Part shown: positions 26,412 to 35,125 of the stretch, piece after piece
Layout: the number at the start of each line of letters is the position of its first letter
Numbering within the stretch: the stretch's first letter is position 1
Assembly (NCBI RefSeq): GCF_900100395.1
Contig: NZ_FNFB01000009.1
Coordinates: 62,001-126,000, forward strand
Length of the DNA stretch: 64,000 nt
DNA from: Nonomuraea maritima
GTDB lineage: Bacteria; Actinomycetota; Actinomycetes; Streptosporangiales; Streptosporangiaceae
Reading direction: 5' to 3'
Notes under the pieces: generated by a model
Database searches by the model: none
The model's input: only the letters and a program-made list of their open reading frames with translations
Told to the model about the DNA's origin: nothing
Translations under genes and position numbers: made by a program

Positions 26412-27583
26412 ATGGGCGACGTCCCCGAGATCGACCTGACCGACCCGGCGGTGCTGGGAGACCTGCCCGCGGCGTACGCGCGGGCCCGGGAGCAGTCGCC
26501 CGTGGCGCGGCTGGTGGCGCCCGGGTTCGGCCCGTTCTGGGCGGTGACGCGGCACGAGGAGGCGCGCGCGACGCTGGCCGACCCGCGCCTGGAGATCAAC
26601 GAGAGCAGCTTCATGCGTCCCGACGTGCCGGAGCACTGCCTGCGCTACATGCGCACGATGTCCGAGATGAACGGCGCCGAGCACGCCCGCCTGCGCAGGC
26701 TCGTGGCGCCCGCGTTCACCCCGCGCCGGGCCGCCGCGTTCGCGCCCCGCATCGAGGCGATCGTCGACCGCCTCCTCGACGAGCTCCCGGACGGGGACTC
26801 CGTCGACCTGCTCGCGCACTTCGCGCGCCCGCTGCCGATGGAGGTGATCTGCGAGCTCGTCGGCATCCCCGCCGAGGACCGTCCGCGCTGGCGCGAGTAC
26901 GGCGCCGCCGTCGCCGCCGGCCACGGCGACGGGTTCCGCGACGCCATCCCGGCGATCATGGAGGGCGCCCGGGCCGCCGTCGAGAAGGCCAGGTCAGAGC
27001 CGGGCGACGACCTGATCTCCAGCCTGCTCGGCCTCATGGAGGAGGACGGCGACCGCCTCTCCGACGACGAGCTCGTCACCCTCGTCTGGCATCTCGTCCT
27101 GGCCGGGCAGACGCCCACGAACCTCATCGCCAACGCCGTCGTCACCCTGTTCGCCCATCCCGGGCAGCTCGCCGCGCTGCGCGCCGACCCCGGGCTCATG
27201 CCGCGCGCCGTCGAGGAGCTCCTGCGCTGGTGCGCCCCCGCGCTGCTCACCGTCCCGCGCTTCCCGCGCGAGGACGTCGAGATCGGCGGCGTGACCATCC
27301 CGCCCGGTCAGCCCGTGACCGTCACGACGGCGGGGGCCAACCGCGACCCGCGGGTGTTCGCCGACCCCGACACGTTCGACATCACCCGGGAACCGGCGCC
27401 GCACCTGGGGTTCGGGCACGGGCCGCACTTCTGCGTGGGTGCGTCGCTGGCGCGCGTCGAGACAGGGGTGGCGCTCGGCGCGCTGCTGCGCCGGTTCCCC
27501 GGCCTCGCGCCGGCGGGGGAGACGCCGTACCTGCCCGACCCAGGGACGCTGCGGGTGGCGTCCCTGCCCGTCACGCTGCGGTC

Positions 27584-27587
<4 letters not shown>
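26412..27587 (+). CDS. Cytochrome P450
   Basis: 391-aa soluble bacterial P450. ATG 26412 is preferred (GGAG six bases upstream); ATGs at 26379 and 26382 fall in the operator region. The I-helix oxygen motif is AGQTPTN, the K-helix is EELLR, and the heme loop is [10 protein letters not shown] with the iron-ligand Cys341. No ferredoxin or reductase gene is adjacent. Its stop overlaps the start of a clpX paralogue (ATGA), so the two are translationally coupled. The substrate is unknown. Confidence 0.94.
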
Positions 27588-28834
<1,247 letters not shown>

Positions 28835-28845
28835 ATCGTGGACGC

Positions 28846-29173
28846 GAAGTTCGCTGATCATCTGCGGGCACAGCGAAGCGCGTCCAAGATCGGTTTGTGA
28901 AGACTGAGCTCATCTCATCCTCGGGCGACTTCGTAGTTCTGCAGGACGGCGATGGCCTTGCACAGGTGCCCGGTCTTGAGCGGGCAGCAGCGGAGCTTGC
29001 GCAGGATGCGCCAGGTCTTGAGCTGGGCGACCCGGACCGCGCAGACGGGCGTGTGATCGGTTGGCCCGCTTCTGTGGCTCGGGCTTGTTCTTGCCCTTGT
29101 ACGGCGTGATGACCGGGCCGGTGATCAACCCGTTTACCAGGAGCTCTGCCACGTCATCAGGCCAACGCCCCAC
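28846..29173 (-). pseudogene. IS5-like transposase C-terminal remnant
   Basis: On the minus strand the residues ITGPVITPYKGKNKPEPQ, KRANRSHARLRGPG and (after a small deletion and frame change) QLKTWRILRKLRC, CPLKTGHLCKAIAVLQNYE match the C-terminus of actinobacterial IS5-group DDE transposases. The catalytic part is gone; the remnant joins directly to an 87-bp repeat (29135-29221). The rest of 28835-29535 holds no convincing gene; short open frames near 29231-29461 lack support. Confidence 0.6.
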
Positions 29174-29221
29174 CCGCGATCATGCGGTGATCAGCCCCCG
29201 CCAGCGGCGGATGAAAAGGGG
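29135..29221 (+). repeat. Left copy of 87-bp inverted repeat flanking a low-GC cassette
   Basis: Begins TACCAGGAGCTCTGCCACG and ends GCGGATGAAAAGGGG. It matches the reverse complement of 31855-31941 at 84 of 87 positions. On its outer side lies IS5-like transposase debris, so it is probably the end of a former IS copy. With its partner it encloses 2.63 kb of lower-GC DNA. Confidence 0.85.
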
Positions 29222-29535
29222 TCACTCTCTATGGCCATAAACCAAACGACAGCAGAGCTGGCGAACGACCAGGCGCGGGCATTCCGGCAAGGTTCGCAAG
29301 GCGCGGACGGGTCAGGCTCCGGCTTCTCGAACGCTGCGACCGCGTTCGCCGCTTATGGCCGTGGCTCCCGCCTTCAGATGGCTTTCGAGGTACGGCATGA
29401 TCGCTGTGGCCGTCCTGCGATGACGAGCAGCCGGCATCCTTGGCAGGAGGCCTATACCTGATGTTTCGAAGTACCTCGATCGAAGCCATTGCCAGAGCGG
29501 TGGACGCTATTTAGCATTCGGCTGAATGCGTTCGT

Positions 29536-29868
29536 GTGAGACCCTGGCGAGGGATGGAGCGGTCAGTGTTGGTGGAGCCTTCAGAAGAAGCTAGGGAGCC
29601 GCTCTTTGCTCACCCTAACAGGAACAGGGAAGAGAAGCAGTCACGATTTGTGCTCAGGGCGGTGACACGATATCTGAGCGCCGCCGCTTATCTCGACGGG
29701 AAGTTTCGAGAGCAGGTTCTGGAGGAACTACTCACAGATCCCCATCGAGCAGTGGCTCGGTCCCTGGACGGTTGGATATTGAGCCGGTCCTACGACACTG
29801 CTTACGCGCACGGCGGATTATGGCCGTTCGGGACCTTCTCCTCGCGATCGCCCTGGTCGGCGGTCTAA
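29536..29868 (+). CDS. Small hypothetical protein, first gene of the inverted-repeat cassette
   Basis: 110-aa frame from GTG 29536. The part RFVLRAVTRYLSAAAYLDGK and FREQVLEELLTDPHRAVARSL looks like a genuine helical domain, while the last 25 residues overlap the next gene out of frame and look random. The arrangement suggests either translational coupling or a frame break that split one longer ancestral protein (PHRAVARSLD running into LDIEPVLRHC in the next frame). Base composition is clearly lower in GC than the chromosome around it. Confidence 0.5.
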   Translation: MRPWRGMERSVLVEPSEEAREPLFAHPNRNREEKQSRFVLRAVTRYLSAAAYLDGKFREQVLEELLTDPHRAVARSLDGWILSRSYDTAYAHGGLWPFGTFSSRSPWSAV

Positions 29869-31421
29869 TGCTTGAGCCGCTATCCGTGGTGCTGCTGCTG
29901 GTGCTCTTTCTACTTGTTACGCCGCCCGTGCCGAAGCTGATCAGGAAGTTATCCAACGGAAAGCGCATGGGAGCTTACATCGTGGCCGTAGCTGCTCTTG
30001 TTGTGATTATCGCCTGGTCTGTACTGCAAGTTGGGGAAAGTGTTGGGCTTGCTGTGGATCTGCACGGCACGGTGTGGAGAGCTGTTGAAACGGGAGGTGT
30101 GATATTCGGCGCCGGGGCTAGCGTCTACGGCGTGCTCTCCGTGGCCGTGTTGGTTGCGTTCCGCATAGTCCTCGTACGAACTATCAGTTGGCACCTGCGG
30201 GCGGGTAAGTCAGTGCGACTTCCTAAAGTCTATGGTCGGCGCGCTCGCCGGCGGATTCTGTACTTGTCTGCAGCGCAACATGGAAATATCACGCTTTATT
30301 CCACGAAGAGCGAATCGGGCGATGACGATGACGATTATGCTCGCCAATTTATTCGATCGCCTTTCAATATGCTCCCGGACGACCCGGCTTTCCTTGGGGC
30401 GGGACCGGTTGCGCGTGTTTGGTCGATAAGTGCAGAGCTGGATCGCCAAGGAGGAGAAGGACGCGTCGAGGAGCCTATAGATATTGATCCGGTCGAGCTG
30501 CATGCCTTCGTCACGAAACGCTTGGAAAGTATGCGCGATCAAGTCAGGAACGAATCGGAAAGTATTCGCGGCCTGACTACTCACCACCACGTGATCGCTC
30601 GAGGACTGATCGCTAGACCCGGTGCTTCAAGTCGTGAGAGCAAGTCGCAGTCCCTTGTGGACCAGCGCTGCTGGCTACCTTATTCAGTGGCGTCTGATGA
30701 AGCCGTGAACGCGCTCATTCGCCACCCACAGGCAGGACTTCGCCACTATCGATTGGTCATGGTCGGTTCAGAGCGAGGTGGTGTCACCGATGCGACCGGC
30801 CGCCAGATCGCCGCCGAGGAGGACCAAGAGGTGGTGATCTCTGCATTCATCCACTTGGCGGTAGAAGGTCGGATGCTTTATACCGAATTCGTGTCGACCG
30901 TGCTCCCGCCTGTCCGACCAGAGTTCCATGTTGTCGATCAGATGCCGAGAGGGCCGCTGGCCTATATCGTCAAGATTCCGGTTACGCCGCTGCGCTCTTT
31001 CTTTGGGGTTTTGTTAGGAGCTCCGGTACGGTTTATATCAGTTCTTTTGGGTGGTTTGAATTTTCATGCGATTGTGCATGTTCCCCGCTTTCAGGTCATG
31101 TATGACTACGGCGCCCACAAGAGCGTCCGGGAGCTTGGTGCGCACGATGAGCTTTCCTTCACCCAGCGATTGGATGCATTCAAGTACACCAAAATCATTA
31201 GCCAGAGATTGACCGAGGCTGTAGTCGACTTCCTTCAGTGTAAAGGTGTGAACACGGAGAGCTTCCGCCAGCAGGCTTCCTCAATCATCACTACCACGTC
31301 TATCAATATTTATGACAGCCAGTTCGGTGACCAGGTAGCGATCGGAAATGCCGGGCCAGTGAATCAGAGCTCCGCACGACCTCAAAGTCCATCAGGAGGG
31401 CAAAGTGGCGCAGGAACCTAA
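29772..31421 (+). CDS. Membrane protein with C-terminal amyloid-signalling-like motif
   Basis: Up to 549 aa (TTG 29772; alternative ATG 29820). Hydrophobic segments lie near residues 20-52, 70-93 and 115-138, then a large cytoplasmic domain of about 350 residues of unknown family, with one more hydrophobic stretch (SFFGVLLGAPVRFISVLLGG). After residue 505 the tail is disordered and contains INIYDSQFGDQVAIGN plus AGPVNQS (residues 511-533). The same pattern is at the N-terminus of the next protein. The stop overlaps the next start by 17 bases. Low GC and IS-end repeats mark horizontal transfer. Function not known; an effector or sensor role is inferred. Confidence 0.8.
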   Translation: MDIEPVLRHCLRARRIMAVRDLLLAIALVGGLMLEPLSVVLLLVLFLLVTPPVPKLIRKLSNGKRMGAYIVAVAALVVIIAWSVLQVGESVGLAVDLHGTVWRAVETGGVIFGAGASVYGVLSVAVLVAFRIVLVRTISWHLRAGKSVRLPKVYGRRARRRILYLSAAQHGNITLYSTKSESGDDDDDYARQFIRSPFNMLPDDPAFLGAGPVARVWSISAELDRQGGEGRVEEPIDIDPVELHAFVTKRLESMRDQVRNESESIRGLTTHHHVIARGLIARPGASSRESKSQSLVDQRCWLPYSVASDEAVNALIRHPQAGLRHYRLVMVGSERGGVTDATGRQIAAEEDQEVVISAFIHLAVEGRMLYTEFVSTVLPPVRPEFHVVDQMPRGPLAYIVKIPVTPLRSFFGVLLGAPVRFISVLLGGLNFHAIVHVPRFQVMYDYGAHKSVRELGAHDELSFTQRLDAFKYTKIISQRLTEAVVDFLQCKGVNTESFRQQASSIITTTSINIYDSQFGDQVAIGNAGPVNQSSARPQSPSGGQSGAGT

Positions 31422-31761
31422 GCGTGACGCAGGAATTAATATCTCCGGCAGTAGCTTCGGGAACCAGACGGCGATCGGGAACCAGGGGCCGGTTGTCCAG
31501 TCAGGCCACCTCGCTCAGCACCCCGCACAGCAGGCGGTGGATCGACTCGTCCGTCTTGTGATCAAGCATGAGGAAGAACTTCCCCCCGCAGAAGCCAGGC
31601 TGGTTCGCCGAGATGCTGAGGAGGTGCAGGCAGAACTCCGAGAGGCGAATCCCGACACCGGAAGGATTCAGGATGCCTTGCGGCGTATCAGCAACCGTGC
31701 AGCGACCGTCCTCCCTGTAGCGGGAGGAGCCGCAGAGGTTCTTGGCCTCTTCTTGTCGTGA
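31405..31761 (+). CDS. Small protein with N-terminal motif shared with the membrane protein
   Basis: 118 aa, GTG 31405 with AGGAGG (31394-31399) close upstream. Residues 11-33 read INISGSSFGNQTAIGN plus QGPVVQS; 15 of 22 aligned positions equal the C-terminal motif of the upstream membrane protein (INI..S.FG.Q.AIGN.GPV.QS). The remainder is a charged helical domain (VDRLVRLVIKHEEELPPAEA; VQAELREANPDTGRIQDALR) ending in a hydrophobic Ala/Gly/Leu tail. The layout, a short Gly/Asn/Gln motif repeated in neighbouring proteins, recalls bacterial amyloid signalling sequences. Exact family not recognised. Confidence 0.78.
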   Translation: MAQEPKRDAGINISGSSFGNQTAIGNQGPVVQSGHLAQHPAQQAVDRLVRLVIKHEEELPPAEARLVRRDAEEVQAELREANPDTGRIQDALRRISNRAATVLPVAGGAAEVLGLFLS

Positions 31762-31854
31762 TCAACGAATCGTCGGCGGCGAAAGTAATCACCGTGCGGC
31801 AAAATCGGTGGCTCGTGCAGTCGTCAGGGTCGCTTCAAACGGAGTGAATCATAA

Positions 31855-31941
31855 CCCCTTTTCATCCGCCGCTGGCGGGTGCTGATCACAGCATGATCGC
31901 GGGTGGGGCGTTCGCCTGATGACGTGGCAGAGCTCCTGGTA
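31855..31941 (-). repeat. Right copy of 87-bp inverted repeat flanking the low-GC cassette
   Basis: Reverse complement of 29135-29221 with three mismatches. It opens with CCCCTTTTCATCCGCCGC and ends CAGAGCTCCTGGTA. No transposase sequence remains on its outer side; chromosomal GC-rich coding resumes at 32021. Confidence 0.85.
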
Positions 31942-32020
31942 GACGTTGATCACCACAATCCATCCGTCACCACCAGAAGCTTTAGATTCAGCCGCGATTC
32001 TGTCGGTGCGGCTTGCCACC

Positions 32021-32689
32021 ATGGCCCGCATGACGACAGATCCCTTGGCCCCGTTCCTGTGGCTCGACGTGCCCGAGATCACGGGCGGCGGCATCCTGGG
32101 TGTGATCTACAGCGTGGCCTTCTTCCGCGGGCTCGACCCGGCCGAGGTGGTGCGCCGCTTCAGCCGTGGCGACGACTCCGGCGTCGAGTCCGGCTACGAG
32201 GTCCTCGACGAAAAGGCCCTCGACTTCGTCGAGGAGACGGACGGCGGGAGCGGCGGCGGCCACGTGGGCGTCTTCCGGGTCGGCGAGTGGTCGGTGGCCG
32301 TCGAGCCCCGGGGCTGGATGGCCACCGACCATGAGGTTCTGGGGGAGCTGTCGAAGGGCTGTGAGGTGGTGGCGGTCACTCGCCACGACTACGCCGCCGA
32401 ACACTCCTTCGAGTACGCCGTCGACGGCACGATCGTCACCGGCTACCTGTTGGGGCACCCGTACCACCGTGGCGGCGCCGACCCCGACCAGTTCAACGGG
32501 TTCATGCGCGAGCTGGGCATGGGGCTCGACGTGCCCACTGACAAGGCGGCGTGGGACGCCTCGTGGGAGGCCAACTGGCCCAACTCCGTGGCGAGGGCTT
32601 TCGCCCTGGCGGCGAAGGTGACCGGAGTGCCGTTCACACCCGACCTGCTCGACCGCCCGATGCTCGTGGGCACGATGGCGGAATGGTGA
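32021..32689 (+). CDS. DUF6461-like hypothetical protein
   Basis: 222-aa soluble protein, ATG 32021 (or 32030). Features such as RFSRGDDSG, FRVGEWSVAVEPRGWM and FEYAVDGTIVTGY fit the actinobacterial DUF6461 group, whose function is not established. It begins about 80 bases beyond the right inverted repeat, so its native promoter may have been replaced when the cassette inserted. Confidence 0.72.
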   Translation: MARMTTDPLAPFLWLDVPEITGGGILGVIYSVAFFRGLDPAEVVRRFSRGDDSGVESGYEVLDEKALDFVEETDGGSGGGHVGVFRVGEWSVAVEPRGWMATDHEVLGELSKGCEVVAVTRHDYAAEHSFEYAVDGTIVTGYLLGHPYHRGGADPDQFNGFMRELGMGLDVPTDKAAWDASWEANWPNSVARAFALAAKVTGVPFTPDLLDRPMLVGTMAEW

Positions 32690-32837
32690 CCGGCTCCACC
32701 GGAGACCTCTCCCGGCCGGGCCTTACATGGCGGGGCTTTCGCACGGCCGGACCTCCGCACGTGACCAGGTCTCCGCACGGCCGGGCCTCCGTAGGTGCTC
32801 TGCCTCTGCACGCGGCCGAGCCCCGCGCGCGGCCCGG

Positions 32838-33677
32838 TCAGGTGCCGCGTAGGGCTGACTCGGCGAAGTGGTGGGCGGGTTTGGCGAGGCGTTCGTGGAG
32901 TTCGAAGAAGATGTCGGCGGCGCGTACGCCGTTCCAGTCGTCGGGGAGCACCTCCAGGGGCAGCCCCGGGTCGGAGTAGGGGAGGCGGCGCCAGTCGGTC
33001 AGGGCGGCGACGTAGTCGGTGAACGCCTGGGCGGGGTCGATGCTGTCGCGGGCGCGGTAGCCCTCCAGGATCGGCTCGTAGCGGTCGAGGAACTCCTGGT
33101 GGAGCGCCTGGAGGCGGGTCAGGTCCCACCAGGCGGCGACCTGCTCGGCGACGTCGGCGTAGGCGACGTGCCGCACCTCGAAGAGGTTGACGTACGTGCT
33201 CAGGCCGTGGCGTTCCAGGGCGTCGTGCGTCTCGTCGAGCAGGTGGGCGGGGGCGATCCAGACGCCGGCGGCGACCGTCCCGAACCCGAGCCACGACAGC
33301 CGCGAGCGCAGCTGGTGCCGCTTGTCGCGCTCGGTCTCCGGCACGCTGAAGACGGCCAGCAGCCAGCCCTCGTCGGTGGTGGCCCGCCGTCGCTCGAAGA
33401 TGCGCCGGTCGCCTTCGCGCAGGATCTGGTACGCCTCCTCCGACAGCGCGTAGCCCGCGACGCCGTCCGCCTTGGCCGAGGTCAGCAGGCCGCGGCGCTT
33501 GAGACGGAAGATCGCCGACCGCACCGAGGGCGCGTCCACCCCGCACTGGGCGAGCATCCGGATGAGCGCCGCGATGCTCATCCAGCCGCCGCCCTCGCGG
33601 GCGTAGAGCCCGTACACGGTGACGATGAGCGCGCGCGGCTGCCGGCCGCGTCCGGTGAGGTCGTCCTCGTCCGCCAT
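32838..33677 (-). CDS. PaaX-family transcriptional regulator
   Basis: 279 aa; ATG 33677 (MADEDDL) is preferred to the longer reading from 33716. An N-terminal winged helix (RALIVTVYGLYAREGGGWMS; DAPSVRSAIFRLKRRGLLTS) is followed by the PaaX central and C-terminal domains (FERRRATTDEGWLLAVFSVP). PaaX repressors sense aryl-CoA esters such as phenylacetyl-CoA. It sits beside a cluster that makes and oxidises an aromatic acyl-CoA, so it probably represses that cluster until the CoA ester accumulates. Confidence 0.9.
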   Translation of the reverse strand: MADEDDLTGRGRQPRALIVTVYGLYAREGGGWMSIAALIRMLAQCGVDAPSVRSAIFRLKRRGLLTSAKADGVAGYALSEEAYQILREGDRRIFERRRATTDEGWLLAVFSVPETERDKRHQLRSRLSWLGFGTVAAGVWIAPAHLLDETHDALERHGLSTYVNLFEVRHVAYADVAEQVAAWWDLTRLQALHQEFLDRYEPILEGYRARDSIDPAQAFTDYVAALTDWRRLPYSDPGLPLEVLPDDWNGVRAADIFFELHERLAKPAHHFAESALRGT

Positions 33678-33781
33678 GCCGTGCACCCCTCCGTGCTCGT
33701 GCGCGCCCGATGACACGCGGTCACCCGAAATCAGCCGCCGTCATGATAGCCAGAGATCTTCACATCCCGGCTCGCGGCAGC

Positions 33782-34588
33782 TCAGGCGAGCAGGCGCACA
33801 CGGTTGCGCAGCACGCCGATGCCGTCGATCTCGGTCTCGACGAGGTCGCCGTCGGCGAGGAAGCGCGGCGGGTCCATGGCCATGCCGACGCCGCCGGGCG
33901 TGCCGGTGAGGACGAGGTCGCCCGGCCGCAGCAAGGTGAAGGTGGAGATGTAGGAGAGCAGCGCCGCGCAGTCGAAGACCAGCGTACGGGTGTCGGCGCT
34001 CTGGACGACCTCGCCGTTGACGCGGCAGCTGATCGCGACGCCCGCGGCGGGGTCGAGCTCGTCGGGCGTCACCACGACCGGGCCGACCGGCGTGGTGCGG
34101 TCCCACGCCTTGCCCTGGAACCACTGCAGCGTGCGGCGCTGCCAGTCGCGTACGGAGATGTCGTTGGCGACGGTGTAACCGGCGATGGCGGCGCTCGCCT
34201 CGTCGCGGCCGGCCCGGTGGATCGGGCGGCCGACGACGACGGCGAGCTCGGCCTCCCAGTCGAGGGCCACGTCGTCCGGCGCGACGATGTCGTCGTCGGG
34301 CCCGATCAGCGTGTCGGCGTACTTGGCGAACAGCGTCGGGTGCGTGGGCAGGTCGCGGCCGGTCTCGGTGATGTGGTCGGCGTAGTTGAGCCCGCAGCAG
34401 ACCACCTTGCCCGGCGACGGCAGCGGGTTGACCGGACGCCAGCCGGTCAGCGGCTCGCCCGGCTCGGCGTCCTGGCCCGACTGCAGCCAGGCGCCCACGT
34501 CAGGGGCGGGCAGGCGTCGCCAGAGGCCGTCCACGAGGACCGCGGCGGTGCTCGTGCCCTCTCCCCTGGACATGGTGGACAGCTTCAT
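33782..34588 (-). CDS. Fumarylacetoacetate hydrolase family protein
   Basis: 268 aa, ATG 34588. FAH-fold metal site: the Glu pair in DWEAELAVVVGRP, with NDISVRDWQRR and QGKAWDRTTPVGPV following. Members hydrolyse or decarboxylate ring-cleavage products (fumarylpyruvate, 4-oxalocrotonate and relatives). In this cluster it most likely acts after ring opening. A promoter with TTGACA-N17-AAAATA and a 28-bp conserved block lies directly upstream (34610-34648). Confidence 0.88.
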   Translation of the reverse strand: MKLSTMSRGEGTSTAAVLVDGLWRRLPAPDVGAWLQSGQDAEPGEPLTGWRPVNPLPSPGKVVCCGLNYADHITETGRDLPTHPTLFAKYADTLIGPDDDIVAPDDVALDWEAELAVVVGRPIHRAGRDEASAAIAGYTVANDISVRDWQRRTLQWFQGKAWDRTTPVGPVVVTPDELDPAAGVAISCRVNGEVVQSADTRTLVFDCAALLSYISTFTLLRPGDLVLTGTPGGVGMAMDPPRFLADGDLVETEIDGIGVLRNRVRLLA

Positions 34589-34609
34589 CAGCGACTCCTC
34601 GGCAGGCTC

Positions 34610-34648
34610 GAATGTATCGTATTTTTCACGATCGTCAGATATTGTCAA
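34610..34648 (-). promoter_or_regulatory. Regulated promoter of the FAH gene (conserved 28-bp block, copy 1)
   Basis: Minus strand: TTGACA (34648-34643), 17 bases, AAAATA (34625-34620). The block 34637-34610 begins TGACGATCGTGAAAAATACG and ends ATACATTC; 26 of its 28 bases recur upstream of the cupin gene. ACGATCGT inside it is palindromic, and TCGT-N7-ACGA forms a wider dyad. It lies in the divergent gap between FAH and the Rid gene, so one regulator (PaaX is the candidate) could control both. Confidence 0.65.
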
Positions 34649-34676
34649 TATGCTAAGAAGTCGAGAGGAGCTCCCC

Positions 34677-35087
34677 ATGAAGCCCGTCGCCGTCAACCCC
34701 GCGAGCCTGCCCAAGCCCAGCGGCTACTCGCACGGCACGCTGCACGGCAACACGCTCTACCTGGGCGGCCAGACCGCGCTGGACGCCGACATGCGCATCG
34801 TCGAGGGCGGCATCGTCGAGCAGTTCCGCCAGGCGTTCGGCAACGTGCTGACCACGTTGCGCGAAGCCGGGGGAGAGCCGGACGACCTGGTCAGCATCAC
34901 CATCTACCTGACCGACGTCGAGGACTACCAGGCGCACGGCAAGGAGATCGGCGCGGTGTGGCGGGAGCTCGCGGGGCCGGTCTACCCGGCGATGGCGGGC
35001 ATCGGGTGCACGCGGCTCTGGCAGCCCGAGGCCATGATCGAGATCATGGGCACCGCCGTGATCCCGCCGGAGCGGCTGAAGGTCTGA
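34677..35087 (+). CDS. Rid-family (YjgF/RidA-like) protein
   Basis: 136 aa, ATG 34677 with GAGGAG upstream. Chorismate-mutase-like trimer fold; homologues hydrolyse enamines/imines, and some act as 2-aminomuconate deaminases. The usual P-A-R catalytic arginine region reads PAMAGIGCTRLWQP, so the key arginine appears replaced by Met, and classic RidA activity is doubtful. It is divergent from the FAH gene and ends at a strong shared terminator. Confidence 0.88.
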   Translation: MKPVAVNPASLPKPSGYSHGTLHGNTLYLGGQTALDADMRIVEGGIVEQFRQAFGNVLTTLREAGGEPDDLVSITIYLTDVEDYQAHGKEIGAVWRELAGPVYPAMAGIGCTRLWQPEAMIEIMGTAVIPPERLKV

Positions 35088-35090
35088 CGA

Positions 35091-35122
35091 AGAAGGGGCG
35101 GACGCGAGTCCGCCCCTTCTTG
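35091..35122. terminator. Bidirectional terminator between Rid gene and the CoA hydroxylase gene
   Basis: AAGAAGGGGCGGAC, loop GCGA, then its exact complement ending CTTCTT: a 14-bp perfect stem flanked by A- and T-rich ends on both sides, separating two convergent genes. Confidence 0.85.
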
Positions 35123-35125
35123 CGG

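Noticed and set aside
29231..29489. Small open frames on both strands between the left inverted repeat and the cassette
   Set aside because: No ribosome site, no recognisable motif, and opposite-strand frames overlap completely; treated as non-coding.
34386..34676. Longer N-terminus for the Rid protein
   Set aside because: It would run through the divergent promoter and FAH coding region; ATG 34677 has GAGGAG upstream and matches family length.
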